DNA of 64,000 nt from Planococcus sp. PAMC 21323 (GCF_000785555.1 NZ_CP009129.1:2914001-2978000), one strand, 5' to 3'; counted from the first letter of the stretch, positions 52,830 to 62,013 are shown. Notes: a model not told the origin generated them from the sequence alone. Program-made: numbers and translations.

Positions 52830-53294
52830 ATGACATTAAAATATTCCAATATTCTCGTAGCCATTGATGGCTCGAAAGAATCAGAACTCGCTTTTAAGAA
52901 AGGGTTAGCTGCTGCTACTCGAAATAACGCTACATTGCATCTTGCACACATCATTGATAACCGTTCGTTTGGTTCGATTGAAGCATATGACCGTACAATT
53001 GCAGATCGCACCAAAAAAACATCTGAAGAACTATTAGCAAAGTACAAAGAAGAAGCACTCGCTGCTGGTGTTGAAAACGTAAATGTCATCATCGAATACG
53101 GTGTACCTAAAATCGCCATTCCGAAAGAACTCGCACCTAAATTTAATATTGATGTCATCATTTGTGGTGCTTCAGGATTAAATGCTGCTGAACGATTCGT
53201 AATGGGAAGTGTCTCAGAGCGAATTGTTCGTACCGCAAAATGCGACGTACTTATTGTCCGTAGAGAACAAGAAGATGTATTAGCAGACGAATAA
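52830..53294 (+). CDS. Universal stress protein UspA family
   Basis: 154 aa, ATG with AAGGAGGA upstream. ILVAIDGSKESELA at the start and GASGLNAAERFVMGSVSERIV form the ATP-binding G-x2-G-x9-G(S) signature. Single-domain cytosolic USP. Proximity to fnr suggests a role in oxygen or energy stress (inference). Confidence 0.92.
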   Translation: MTLKYSNILVAIDGSKESELAFKKGLAAATRNNATLHLAHIIDNRSFGSIEAYDRTIADRTKKTSEELLAKYKEEALAAGVENVNVIIEYGVPKIAIPKELAPKFNIDVIICGASGLNAAERFVMGSVSERIVRTAKCDVLIVRREQEDVLADE

Positions 53295-53297
53295 CTA

Positions 53298-53338
53298 ATA
53301 AGCCTTTCCCGAATTTATTGGGAAAGGCTTATTTTTTT
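53298..53338 (+). terminator. Terminator of the usp gene
   Basis: AATAAGCCTTTCCC / GGGAAAGGCTTATT with a 9-nt loop, followed by T7. Confidence 0.9.
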
Positions 53339-53660
53339 GCTTTCAACTCTGTCTCTCCACACAAAAATCCCCACCATTAAACTCAAATGGTTAATAAAAC
53401 CATAATTATTTACTGAAAAATCTAAATACAAAGCATTTTTATGTTAAAAATGAGCATTTTATTACTATTTTCTGATAGTTTGTCATGTATGCATTGAAAT
53501 TGATAAGAAACTGTAATAATAAATAGGTTTATGTGGTGTTACAATGATTCTGCTGGATTTTTCCTAACGGATACCAAAAACCGTAGGAGAAATCATTTTT
53601 ATGTAAAGAATTTCACGATAACTTATAGATAGTCACGGATATGAAAGGGGCGCAATCGTT
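53339..53660 (+). promoter_or_regulatory. Leader region of the M23 peptidase gene
   Basis: 322 bp without a gene. A sigma-A-like promoter TTGAAA (53494-53499), 17-bp spacer, TAATAA (53517-53522) leaves a 5' leader of about 130 nt. GAAAGGGG lies before the TTG start. A WalR-type TGTAAT half-site overlaps the -10, but no full tandem box was found. Confidence 0.5.
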
Positions 53661-55007
53661 TTGAATAGATCATCAAAATTTTTAACAGTCGCTTTATCGA
53701 CTTTATTGGCTTTAACCATGTTTTTGCCTTCCGCAAATGCTGATAAATTAAGCGATTTAGAAAAAAAACAGCAAGAGGTTCAACAAAAGCAAAGTGAACT
53801 AAACGCTGGAATTCAGCAAAAATCAAGCGAGATTTCACAGAACCAAACTACTCTTGAAAAAATCATCGCTAAAATTAGCGAGTTAGATAATCAAATCGTT
53901 GAGACACAAAACAAAATTGACGTTGCTCAAGCCGAAATCGATCAAACAAAAGTGGAAATCGATAAATTGAGAAAGTCTATTGAAGAATTGGAAAGAAAAA
54001 TCGCTGAACGCGAAGAATTATTAAAAGAACGTGCTCGTGCCATTCAAATGAGTGGTGGATCAGTAGATTATATAGATGTATTATTAGGTGCAAATAGTTT
54101 CGTTGATTTTATTGACCGCTTTTCAGCAGTTAATATCTTAATCGAAGCAGACCGTGAAATTATGCGTGAACAAGCAGCTGATAAAAAACTTCTGGCTGAA
54201 CAAAAAGCTGAAGTTGAAACAAAATTAGCCGAACAAGAAGCGAAAAAAGCTGAACTAGTCGACTTAAAAAATTCATTAGACTCTCAGAAAAAAGAACAAG
54301 CACAACTAGAAGCTGATTTAAAAGCTGAACAAGCACGCTTAGCTAAAGAAAAATCAACTCTTGAAATGGAACACAATGAAACAGCAGATATCAGCGCGGC
54401 ACTTGAAAAACAAATTGCCTCTGAACAAGCACGACTTGCAGAAATCGCACGTAAAGCTGAAGCGGAACGCCTAGCTAAAGAAGCAGCAGCACGTAAAGCT
54501 GCAGCAGTAGCTGCGGCTAAGAAATCAGCAACATCTACAGCATCAACAGCATCAACAGCATCCGCTGCACCTGTGCAAGCTGTTGCACCATCTTCTGGTG
54601 GGTCAACATTCATCCTACCTGCATCTGGACGCTTTACTTCTGGATTTGGTGGACGTGATATTGGCGTTGGCGCAGAATCACATCTTGGTATGGATATTGC
54701 GAATGTACCTGGTACTCCTATCTCTGCTGCAGCTAGCGGTATCGTTTCTTACGCTGGTAACATGGGTGGATACGGAAATGTTGTTATCGTTACACATTCG
54801 ATTAACGGACGTACGCACGCTACTGTTTATGCACACATGAATTCTATCAACGTATCAGTAGGTCAATCTGTATCACAAGGTCAACAAGTTGGCGGTATGG
54901 GTAACACTGGTCGTTCGACTGGGACTCACCTTCACTTTGAAATTCACGTAGGACCTTGGAATGGCTCGCGTTCAAACGCAGTTAACCCTGCTCCTTACGT
55001 ACGATAA
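53661..55007 (+). CDS. Secreted coiled-coil M23 peptidoglycan endopeptidase (PcsB/EnvC-like)
   Basis: 448 aa, TTG start. A signal peptide ending in SANA is followed by a long coiled coil (residues about 28-265), an Ala/Ser linker and a C-terminal LytM/M23 domain. The domain has Zn ligands HLGMD and HLHFE and an upstream histidine in YAHM. Coiled-coil plus M23 proteins are activated by FtsEX-like complexes and cleave cell-wall peptide cross-links. Confidence 0.9.
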   Translation: MNRSSKFLTVALSTLLALTMFLPSANADKLSDLEKKQQEVQQKQSELNAGIQQKSSEISQNQTTLEKIIAKISELDNQIVETQNKIDVAQAEIDQTKVEIDKLRKSIEELERKIAEREELLKERARAIQMSGGSVDYIDVLLGANSFVDFIDRFSAVNILIEADREIMREQAADKKLLAEQKAEVETKLAEQEAKKAELVDLKNSLDSQKKEQAQLEADLKAEQARLAKEKSTLEMEHNETADISAALEKQIASEQARLAEIARKAEAERLAKEAAARKAAAVAAAKKSATSTASTASTASAAPVQAVAPSSGGSTFILPASGRFTSGFGGRDIGVGAESHLGMDIANVPGTPISAAASGIVSYAGNMGGYGNVVIVTHSINGRTHATVYAHMNSINVSVGQSVSQGQQVGGMGNTGRSTGTHLHFEIHVGPWNGSRSNAVNPAPYVR

Positions 55008-55014
55008 TAGACTA

Positions 55015-55051
55015 AAACGCCGAATTCTCTACTGAGAATTCGGCGTTTTTT
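55015..55051. terminator. Bidirectional terminator
   Basis: AAAACGCCGAATTCTC / GAGAATTCGGCGTTTT with a 4-nt loop. It separates the peptidase and convergent mhq operon. Confidence 0.88.
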
Positions 55052-55082
55052 CTTTTTACTTTATGACGTCAAAGCTAATGCT

Positions 55083-56018
55083 TCAATCTATCGAACGAAC
55101 TTCAAATGGGATAAGGGATTCTTTTACTTTTTCACGGTGCTGCTCATATTGTGGAGGCAACATTAAGTTGTCTCCCATTGTTTCAAGTGATTCATCATGT
55201 GCAAATCCTGGAGGATCTGTTGCGATTTCAAACAAGATTTCTCCATGTTCTCTAAAGTAAATGGCATTAAAATAATTGCGGTCTTTTACTTCTGTTACAC
55301 CAAAGCCTTGGTTGCGAACAAATTCTTGCCATTCCACTTGATCTTGATCGTCATTTGCACGCCAAGCAATGTGGTGCACAGTTCCAACACCCATTTCTCC
55401 ACGACCAAGAGGTGTCGCTTTCAAGTCGATGATATTGCCAATTTCACTAGAAGAACGGAAACGGATTAAGTCGCCTTCTTCTCCAACTTTCTCAAGTCCC
55501 ATCACTTCTTCAAGCGTTTTTGCCGTTTGCTCTGGACGTGCCGAAAGTAAAGTGGCACCTGCAAATCCTTTAATCGCGACTTCTGGAGTAACATCTCCAA
55601 ATGCAAAATCATTTTGTTTTCCAGCTTGTCGTTCTACCAACTCAAGTTGTAGGCCGTGAGGATCTTCAAACGTTATAAACGTTTCGTTAAAACGTTGTTC
55701 TTTTGCAAAGTTGATGTTGAGTTTTCCTAAACGATTTTCCCAGAATGACAATGCGCCAGTTGGCACAACAAACGAGATAACGCCAACTTGCCCTGCTCCA
55801 ATTTTCCCTTGAAATGCATTTGCCCACGGGAAAAACGTAATAATCGTTCCAGGTTCGCCGCCTTGGTTTCCAAAGTACAAGTGGTATGTTCCTGGGTCAT
55901 CGAAGTTTACCGTTTTTTTAACTAATCTTAAACCGAGTACACCCGCATAAAAATCAACGTTTTCTTGCGGGTGCCCTACGATTGCTGTTATATGGTGAAT
56001 TCCAGTAGTTTTTTTCAT
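55083..56018 (-). CDS. mhqO: Ring-cleaving (hydroquinone) dioxygenase, VOC family
   Basis: 311 aa with two vicinal-oxygen-chelate modules. GIHHITAIVG at the start gives the first metal His; VHHIAWRANDD near residue 220 and REHGEILFEIATDPPGF near 265 give the others. Matches MhqO/MhqA-type enzymes that detoxify quinones. Last gene of the mhq unit; GGAGGA precedes the ATG. Confidence 0.88.
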   Translation of the reverse strand: MKKTTGIHHITAIVGHPQENVDFYAGVLGLRLVKKTVNFDDPGTYHLYFGNQGGEPGTIITFFPWANAFQGKIGAGQVGVISFVVPTGALSFWENRLGKLNINFAKEQRFNETFITFEDPHGLQLELVERQAGKQNDFAFGDVTPEVAIKGFAGATLLSARPEQTAKTLEEVMGLEKVGEEGDLIRFRSSSEIGNIIDLKATPLGRGEMGVGTVHHIAWRANDDQDQVEWQEFVRNQGFGVTEVKDRNYFNAIYFREHGEILFEIATDPPGFAHDESLETMGDNLMLPPQYEQHREKVKESLIPFEVRSID

Positions 56019-56064
56019 ATTGTTTCCTCCTCTATTACGCGAACTTTTTATTTGGTTTGTCTTT

Positions 56065-56676
56065 TTAAAATCTATCGTTATACCATTGTCTTGCAGCTTC
56101 TACTTCACTTCCGGTTAATTGGTGGCCATTGTTTTCCCAATGAACTTCCACAGAAGCTTTTGCAGATTTCAGCATCTCATGAAGTTCTTCTGCTTCTTTT
56201 ACCGGTGAAATCGGATCATTCGTTCCGGCTGCGATAAAGACTTTTCTTTCTGAGAGGTCTGGCAGTTCAATATTGCGTAATGGCACCATTGGGTGATGTA
56301 AAATAGCGCCTGTTATTGCATCTTTAAAGTGATATAACAAACTTGCTGCGATGTTTGCACCATTTGAATAACCAATAGCGACGATGTTATTGCGGTTGAA
56401 TTCATATTTCGCTGCCGCTTCATCTAAAAATTCATTGAGTTCATTCGTACGGAATACTAAATCCTCTTCATCAAATACGCCTTCGCTTAAGCGTCTGAAG
56501 AATCGAGGCATGCCTTGTTCTGAAACATTTCCTCGTACACTAAGGACAGATGCTTCTGAGTCAATCATCGGTGCAAGTGACAAGAGTGAATTTTCATTTC
56601 CGCCTGTTCCGTGTAATAACAATAATACCGGTTTTTCTGGATTTGTTCCTTTTCTAAAAACATGTTCCATTTTCAT
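56065..56676 (-). CDS. mhqD: Alpha/beta hydrolase (carboxylesterase MhqD-like)
   Basis: 203 aa. Nucleophile GYSNGAN, oxyanion LLHGTGGNE, Asp in AAGTNDPIS and His near the end (NNGHQL) complete the triad. It corresponds to MhqD in the B. subtilis MhqR regulon, thought to hydrolyse ring-cleavage products. Confidence 0.88.
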   Translation of the reverse strand: MKMEHVFRKGTNPEKPVLLLLHGTGGNENSLLSLAPMIDSEASVLSVRGNVSEQGMPRFFRRLSEGVFDEEDLVFRTNELNEFLDEAAAKYEFNRNNIVAIGYSNGANIAASLLYHFKDAITGAILHHPMVPLRNIELPDLSERKVFIAAGTNDPISPVKEAEELHEMLKSAKASVEVHWENNGHQLTGSEVEAARQWYNDRF

Positions 56677-56699
56677 TTATTATTCCTCTTTTCTTTTTA

Positions 56700-57305
56700 T
56701 TATTTTGGTCTTTCGATTGAAAAAATTTCGCCTATATGCGCATAATTTGTACCTGCTAAACGGCTAACTGCCCCTAATCCTCTAGGATCAATACGACCAC
56801 TTTCATATATTTCTTCATCCACATGAAATTGAATAACTTCTCCAATAAACAAATCACTACCAGGTCCATCTCCGCCTAAAGGGATGGCTTGTACTAAACG
56901 ACATCCCATACGCACTTTCGCTTCTTTTACACCAGGTACTGAAATTTCTGTACTTGGAATGAGCGTTAAATCAGATTTTTCTATTTCACTTTCTGACGGT
57001 GGCAAAGATGCTGCTGTTTCATTGATTTTTGCAACATTTTCACCATCTACAATATGCACAACGAATTCGCCTGAATCATAAATGTTTCGTGCCGTGTCTT
57101 TCAATGTATCAGTCGGTCGTTGTATCGCCACAGATACCATTGGTGGATTTGAAGAGACAATGTTGAAATAACTAAATGGTGCTCCGTTCACAACACCTGA
57201 TTCAGATTGTGTGGTGATAAATGCAATTGGTCGCGGAATAATGGAACCAATTAATAGTTTGTAATTGTCTCGCTCGCTATTTTCTTTCGGATTGATCGAA
57301 ATCAT
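56700..57305 (-). CDS. Flavin reductase-like FMN-binding protein
   Basis: 201 aa. The flavin reductase domain begins 'LLIGSIIPRPIAFITTQSESG' in pieces typical of YwrF-like proteins, with 'APFSYFNIVSSNPP' soon after. It probably reduces FMN for, or acts with, the quinone detoxification enzymes around it. It lies 23 bp before mhqD. Confidence 0.85.
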   Translation of the reverse strand: MISINPKENSERDNYKLLIGSIIPRPIAFITTQSESGVVNGAPFSYFNIVSSNPPMVSVAIQRPTDTLKDTARNIYDSGEFVVHIVDGENVAKINETAASLPPSESEIEKSDLTLIPSTEISVPGVKEAKVRMGCRLVQAIPLGGDGPGSDLFIGEVIQFHVDEEIYESGRIDPRGLGAVSRLAGTNYAHIGEIFSIERPK

Positions 57306-57348
57306 TGTGAATTACCTCTTTTCTATTGAGTATTGAATATGGATTAAG

Positions 57349-58293
57349 TTATTCAATTGGTTCTAACATTTCTTCAATTCCAGCTCTTCTATCTTCTAGA
57401 AAAGGTGGTAAGTCCAGATTTTTTCCTAACAACTCGATTGTTGAATCGATTGTAAAACCAGGTCCGTCTGTTGCCATCTCAAACAAGATTCCGTTTTCAT
57501 CTCGGAAATACAAACTCTCAAAATAATAACGGTCGATTATTTTCGTGACTTTTAAGCCAAAGTCTATAATCTTTTGTTCCCATTCTCTTAGTTCCTCGCC
57601 GTCTTTCACGCGAATCGCCAAGTGATGAATACTCCCTTTTCCAGGCTTTTCTTTCGGACCATCTTGCTCAACCACCACGATCTCACCAAACGCTTGTCCT
57701 GTGACAGATTGGTATACAGCCTCATGACCTTGCTCTAAAGCAAGTTCATATCCTAACAAGTTGGTTAAGACATTCCCTAAGCTCTGTTTTGACTGAACCG
57801 TCATTTCTACTGCACCCATTCCTACTATGCGGTGTTCAGAAGGAACTGCCGACTCTTGCCATTCTTGCCAATGGTCAGGGACGTCTTCACCATTATTGTT
57901 CAATAATACGAGTCGCAACCCTTCACCATCTTCAAAATAGAGCGCTTCTCGATCCGCATAGTTGGTGATTTCTCCATGCTGTACTTCTAGTGATTCAAAC
58001 CTTTTCTTCCAATACAGTAAACTGTCATAAGACGGAACAAGCAATCCAATGCGTGTGATTGCATTTGTTCCGCGTTTTGTTCTACCAACCATCGGAATTT
58101 CAAAGAAAGAGAGTTCGGTACCGGCACTTCCCGTCAAGTCACCATAAAATAAATGATACATACTTGGGTCTTCCTGGTTAACCGTCTTTTTCACTCGGCG
58201 AAGCCCTAATATTTCCCGGTAAAAATGATCTGTTTCATGTCCTTTTTTAGTAACCATCGAAATATGATGATGTCCTGCAATTCTATTCATCAT
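57349..58293 (-). CDS. Ring-cleaving dioxygenase, VOC family (MhqA/MhqE-like)
   Basis: 314 aa, paralogous to the protein at 55083. GHHHISMVTKK, IHHLAIRVKDG and RDENGILFEMATDGPGF give the metal ligands in the same order. Two paralogues in one operon suggest different quinone substrates. GGGAGGG precedes the ATG pair. First structural gene after the operator at 58345. Confidence 0.87.
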   Translation of the reverse strand: MMNRIAGHHHISMVTKKGHETDHFYREILGLRRVKKTVNQEDPSMYHLFYGDLTGSAGTELSFFEIPMVGRTKRGTNAITRIGLLVPSYDSLLYWKKRFESLEVQHGEITNYADREALYFEDGEGLRLVLLNNNGEDVPDHWQEWQESAVPSEHRIVGMGAVEMTVQSKQSLGNVLTNLLGYELALEQGHEAVYQSVTGQAFGEIVVVEQDGPKEKPGKGSIHHLAIRVKDGEELREWEQKIIDFGLKVTKIIDRYYFESLYFRDENGILFEMATDGPGFTIDSTIELLGKNLDLPPFLEDRRAGIEEMLEPIE

Positions 58294-58344
58294 TACCCTC
58301 CCTTTCTTTGAAAAAACAATTTTCTAGTAATCAGGCGCCTCATT

Positions 58345-58362
58345 TATCTTTAATTCGAGATA
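58345..58362. promoter_or_regulatory. MhqR box upstream of the mhq structural operon
   Basis: TATCT-TTAATTCG-AGATA, an 18-bp inverted repeat matching the B. subtilis MhqR operator (TATCTCGAATTCGAGATA) at all outer positions. It sits between mhqR and the first dioxygenase gene. Confidence 0.8.
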
Positions 58363-58377
58363 GTCATTTAAAAAAAT

Positions 58378-58818
58378 TTATTTCTTTTGAGCTTGGTAAC
58401 CAATCTTTTTGACACTTTCGATAAGTGCTTCTATCTCAGTTTGATCGATGTTTTGAAATACTTCGTTGATCACTTTTTCGTGATGCGGGAATACTTTCTT
58501 CATTAATTGTTGACCTTCATCCGTTAGCTCGACATACGTTACGCGGCGGTCTTGTGAACAGGCATTTCGAACAACATAGCTTTTTTCTTCTAATTTATCA
58601 ATCACATACGTGATGCTGTTAGCGATCAATGCTTTTTTACCAATGAGTTGAATCGGCTGTTTTCCCTGATGGTACAGTAATTCTAAAACCGAAAATTCAG
58701 TAGGATTCAATTTATATTGGGCGACATCCTTTTTTATGACCTCATGAAGAGCATCTGTTGCCCGAATTAAAACGGTCAATGCTTTTAAATTGAGATTTGG
58801 CAATTCCATTGAGTTCAC
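58378..58818 (-). CDS. mhqR: MarR-family quinone sensor MhqR
   Basis: 146 aa winged-helix protein. 'LNPTEFSVLELLYHQGKQPIQ' and the wing CSQDRRVTYVELTDEG are MarR hallmarks. Identity as MhqR rests on the adjacent mhq operon and the two matching operators, one before this gene and one after. It should repress both and release on quinone stress. Confidence 0.88.
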   Translation of the reverse strand: MNSMELPNLNLKALTVLIRATDALHEVIKKDVAQYKLNPTEFSVLELLYHQGKQPIQLIGKKALIANSITYVIDKLEEKSYVVRNACSQDRRVTYVELTDEGQQLMKKVFPHHEKVINEVFQNIDQTEIEALIESVKKIGYQAQKK

Positions 58819-58854
58819 CCCATTTACCTTCGAATTAATTATCTTTAATTAATA

Positions 58855-58872
58855 TATCTTTAATATGAGATA
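58855..58872. promoter_or_regulatory. MhqR box upstream of mhqR (autoregulation)
   Basis: TATCT-TTAATATG-AGATA, the same architecture as the box at 58345. A further half-site TTATCTTTAATTAA lies at about 58839-58852. Confidence 0.75.
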
Positions 58873-58965
58873 ATATTATCATGGTAAGTTTCAATCGTCA
58901 ATATCTTTGATTGAATACAAGGGGACACAATACACACTAGGCTCCTGTAATCCATATATGACATC

Positions 58966-59002
58966 AAAAAAGAGACGTGGATTTATACCACGTCTCTTTT
59001 TT
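58966..59002. terminator. Bidirectional terminator
   Basis: A perfect 15-bp stem AAAAAAGAGACGTGG with a 7-nt loop, ending in T6. It lies after pdaC on the minus strand. Confidence 0.88.
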
Positions 59003-59030
59003 GATATTGTTTTTAATTTGAAACCGATTG

Positions 59031-60413
59031 TTACAAGTCTGAAACTTTGACGAAAGTGTAGCCTTCACTTTGTAAATAAGCTAATACTGCATCAAGGCCG
59101 TCTGCTGTTGATTGGTGGATATCGTGCATAAGGACTGTACTACCATTTTTCACATCACGTTTCACATTAACCAGTAATTGATAGGCATCACGATCTTTCC
59201 AATCGAGCGTATCCACGTTCCACAAAACTATAGATAAATTTGTTTGTTGGCGAACAGCTGCATTTACTGCTCCGTATGGCGGTCTGAAGCTAGTTGGATT
59301 TTCACCTGTAACCATTTCAATAATTGTGTTCGTGTCTCTGATTTCACTTTGTATTTTTTCTGTACTTTGCTTTGTTAAATCCGGATGATTCCATGAATGA
59401 TTGCCGATTTCGTGACCAGCCTCTTGAACTTTTTTCGCGATTTCAGGATAGGCTTTTACCATAATTCCTAACATAAAAAACGTGGCCTGAGCATCATATT
59501 TGTCTAATGTCTCGAGTATTTGCATAGTTGTTTTTGGATTGGGTCCATCGTCAAATGTTAAAGCGACTTTCTTCTTTGTCTCGTCAGGTGCTTGTGTCAC
59601 TCCCTCTTCCTTCTCTTCTATCGGTAATTGGAATGGCTCAGCGAGCAACTCATTAATCGTAGTTAATGGAACGGTTGCAACTAGAGGATTACCAATGCCT
59701 ATCCCTTCTTCAGATTCACCGAAATAAAACATAATGGATTCATCTGTAACTGCAAATCGTTCAAAGTTTGCCCAAATTGGTTCTGTCTCTACACGAATTT
59801 TTTCTTGGAAAAACTCTTTAGTCACAGTTGAGTTATTATATAGATCGTGACGTACTAACGTAGATAAAACCATTAAATGTTTTGAATCATTGCTGAGGAT
59901 ATCCGAAATGGTGAAACTTTCACCTGTTTCAAGATTCCAATGAAATGATTCTACTCCCTGCTGTTCACTAGCATCTCCAATCACTCGGTTGGTCGTTAAC
60001 ACAATCGAATAATTTTTTGAAGAATGAGGGATGATTTCATAAGAAATCTTCAAACTTCCTTTGATTTTTCCGTTCTTAGCTTTCGTTAAATAATCTTCTT
60101 TCGCTCTTTTTATGTATTGAAAAATAGCTTTATTATGAGTGCTATGTTTGGTTTGTGGATATTGAAGAACAAAAGGAGCCGCTGCATTAGTTGACGTTTC
60201 CGTAATGATTTTTATACCTGGAACATCAGATTCAGCTGTATTAAACATAATTTTAGTTGGTACCGTCACTTTAGTTGCTTCAGGTGTTGAGGCATTTTCT
60301 TTCTTTGTAGCCATCGTGATTAAACTAAATGTAGAAACTGTGAGTATCCCTATAAAAAAGATTAATAAAGCATTTATCCAAAAAGAACGACGTTTTTGAT
60401 TTTTTCTGTTCAC
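59031..60413 (-). CDS. pdaC: Peptidoglycan polysaccharide deacetylase (PdaC/PdaV-like)
   Basis: 460 aa, GTG start with AAAGGAG. An N-terminal membrane anchor, DUF4163/DUF3298-like domains (residues about 60-255) and a NodB deacetylase from about 280: LTFDDGPNP, the metal pair in EIGNHSWNHPDL, RPPYGA, and the late VLMHDIH. Same length and domain order as B. subtilis PdaC. N-deacetylation of peptidoglycan confers lysozyme resistance. Its promoter matches that of sigV upstream, so it is probably a SigV target. Confidence 0.9.
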   Translation of the reverse strand: MNRKNQKRRSFWINALLIFFIGILTVSTFSLITMATKKENASTPEATKVTVPTKIMFNTAESDVPGIKIITETSTNAAAPFVLQYPQTKHSTHNKAIFQYIKRAKEDYLTKAKNGKIKGSLKISYEIIPHSSKNYSIVLTTNRVIGDASEQQGVESFHWNLETGESFTISDILSNDSKHLMVLSTLVRHDLYNNSTVTKEFFQEKIRVETEPIWANFERFAVTDESIMFYFGESEEGIGIGNPLVATVPLTTINELLAEPFQLPIEEKEEGVTQAPDETKKKVALTFDDGPNPKTTMQILETLDKYDAQATFFMLGIMVKAYPEIAKKVQEAGHEIGNHSWNHPDLTKQSTEKIQSEIRDTNTIIEMVTGENPTSFRPPYGAVNAAVRQQTNLSIVLWNVDTLDWKDRDAYQLLVNVKRDVKNGSTVLMHDIHQSTADGLDAVLAYLQSEGYTFVKVSDL

Positions 60414-60448
60414 GACTAAAACTCCTTTAATTGTTTATAAAAAAGTTA

Positions 60449-60474
60449 GACGGATACTTATCAAAAATAGTTTG
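60449..60474 (-). promoter_or_regulatory. ECF-type promoter of pdaC
   Basis: CCAAAC, 17-bp spacer, CGTC on the minus strand, about 36 bp upstream of the GTG start. Same elements and spacer as at 61986, pointing to SigV. Confidence 0.7.
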
Positions 60475-60515
60475 GATAAAGTAAGAAATATTTTAAAATT
60501 ATTATGCAATTTTAT

Positions 60516-60551
60516 AGAAGCAGTAAACTCCTTGAGTTATTTACTGCTTCT
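60516..60551 (-). terminator. Hairpin between rsiV and pdaC
   Basis: AGAAGCAGTAA / TTACTGCTTCT with a 14-nt loop, 11 bp after the rsiV stop. The weak T-tract allows read-through; pdaC also has its own promoter. Confidence 0.6.
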
Positions 60552-60561
60552 ACAATCAGAA

Positions 60562-61434
60562 CTAGTTAATGTATCGATCACTTACCAACAAGTCTTTCAA
60601 TATGTTTGTTGGAATTTCAAATGTTACAACTCCCATATACCCCGCTGCTACTTCGTACTCATCAAATGCAATCACTAGTTTGTTTGTTGGGGTGATATAA
60701 AATTTTTGATCCGGTTTAATGGCGCTAAATCCTGATGTTATATCGTCTGAAGTAAAATAAGAAATTTCTTCATCTACAGCCATTTGTCTTTTCATTTCAT
60801 CCGCAATATATAAACTGATCACGTCAATGTACTGGTCGTCTTTGAAAAGACTTGGCAAGGTGATTAATACACTATTTTCTTTATCAACGGTGTCATACTT
60901 CATCGTCATTGAAGATGACCCACCGATTTCAACTTCATAACGCGCAATAGACAGCAATTGCTCTGTGTCAGTGATGACTTCATATCCTGTATCAATTCCA
61001 AGGTGTCCCTCGCCAATCTCTTTCATGCCCGCAATTTCTTGTTCAAATTGTTCTAAAAGCACTTTATTTTCCTCAATGTATTTTTCATTTAACGAATTTT
61101 GTAACTCACTGTTTTCTAAGCCTTCAATCGCAGGTGTCGTAAGATTCGCTTGATAGGTTTCTTCATCTATCGCTACCTTTTGAACGGTAAAGACCTCCAC
61201 AATCGCGCCAAGTCCAGGAATCGATGACATCGATTGTGCCCATGCTGGACTTACATTGATGCTCCCAACAAATATTGCCGCTGCTGCAGCTGAAGCGAGA
61301 GACCATTTTTTTGCACGCCTTGGCTTTTTCTGTGCTGATTTTGCTTGTCGTATCGAGTCTTTTACAAGACCTTCTAGTTCTGATGGAATTTCAATTTCAT
61401 CATAGTCTTTTTTTAATTTCTCAAGTTTTTTCAT
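60562..61434 (-). CDS. rsiV: Anti-sigma factor RsiV-like (lysozyme sensor)
   Basis: 290 aa from the ATG at 61434, which overlaps the sigV stop (ATGA). A charged cytoplasmic head, one membrane helix near residues 45-65 and an extracellular domain with the DUF3298 end (SLFKDDQYIDVISLYI and later Y-x-V-A-AGYMG). In RsiV this domain binds lysozyme and is cleaved to free SigV. Pairing with sigV and a deacetylase supports the same role. Confidence 0.85.
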   Translation of the reverse strand: MKKLEKLKKDYDEIEIPSELEGLVKDSIRQAKSAQKKPRRAKKWSLASAAAAAIFVGSINVSPAWAQSMSSIPGLGAIVEVFTVQKVAIDEETYQANLTTPAIEGLENSELQNSLNEKYIEENKVLLEQFEQEIAGMKEIGEGHLGIDTGYEVITDTEQLLSIARYEVEIGGSSSMTMKYDTVDKENSVLITLPSLFKDDQYIDVISLYIADEMKRQMAVDEEISYFTSDDITSGFSAIKPDQKFYITPTNKLVIAFDEYEVAAGYMGVVTFEIPTNILKDLLVSDRYIN

Positions 61435-61928
61435 GACCAAAGGTCCCCTCCGATTTCAATGCGCAATTTTTTCAAGGCGCTATACAGTCTAGTTTTAACG
61501 GTATTCACATTTTGTTCGGTTATTTCTGCTATGGTGTCGATTTTTAAATCCTCAAAAAACCGAAGAATAATCACTGTTTTGTATTCTGGAGAAAGTTGTT
61601 CAATGGCTTCTTGTAAATCCATATCATGCAGTTCATTTTCTAAATGAGGCAAATAGACTTTCAACACTTCATCGTCCATTACCGTCGATCGTTTATTTTT
61701 TCGAATAAAATCAATCGATGTGTTAATGACAATTCGGTAAAACCAGGTTTTTAATAAGTTGATGTCGTCTAGTCGATCAATCGAATTGAGCGCTTTCAAA
61801 ATAGCATCTTGCACAATATCGAGTGCTGTATCTTTGTTTCTTACATAGCTATAAGCAAGTCGATAATGCGATTCTCGATTTTCGATTATAAATTTCTCTA
61901 TGAGTTTAAATTTTTCTGCTTTTGTCAT
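61431..61928 (-). CDS. sigV: ECF sigma factor SigV-like
   Basis: 165 aa from the ATG at 61928; a frame open to 61961 lacks a site. Region 2 (YRLAYSYVRNKDTALDIVQDAILKA in pieces) and region 4 (LSPEYKTVIILRFFEDLKIDTIAEI) are standard. Translationally coupled to rsiV. The gene order sigma factor, RsiV, deacetylase matches the lysozyme-response loci of B. subtilis and C. difficile. Confidence 0.88.
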   Translation of the reverse strand: MTKAEKFKLIEKFIIENRESHYRLAYSYVRNKDTALDIVQDAILKALNSIDRLDDINLLKTWFYRIVINTSIDFIRKNKRSTVMDDEVLKVYLPHLENELHDMDLQEAIEQLSPEYKTVIILRFFEDLKIDTIAEITEQNVNTVKTRLYSALKKLRIEIGGDLWS

Positions 61929-61985
61929 GACAAAGTTTTCACCTTTTCTAATTTCCAACATGTCGCGTACACGTTCTTATTATTT

Positions 61986-62013
61986 GACGGATTAAACGAT
62001 TAAAAAGTTTGAA
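61986..62013 (-). promoter_or_regulatory. Autoregulatory ECF promoter of sigV
   Basis: TTCAAAC, 17-bp spacer, CGTC on the minus strand, 58 bp upstream of the sigV ATG. CAAAC-N17-CGTC is identical in form to the pdaC promoter. The remaining gap to 62231 holds no gene and probably the transporter operon promoter. Confidence 0.7.

Noticed and set aside
53339-53660. Tandem WalR box before the M23 peptidase gene
   Set aside because: Only one TGTAAT half-site is present; the second hexamer at 5-bp spacing does not match.
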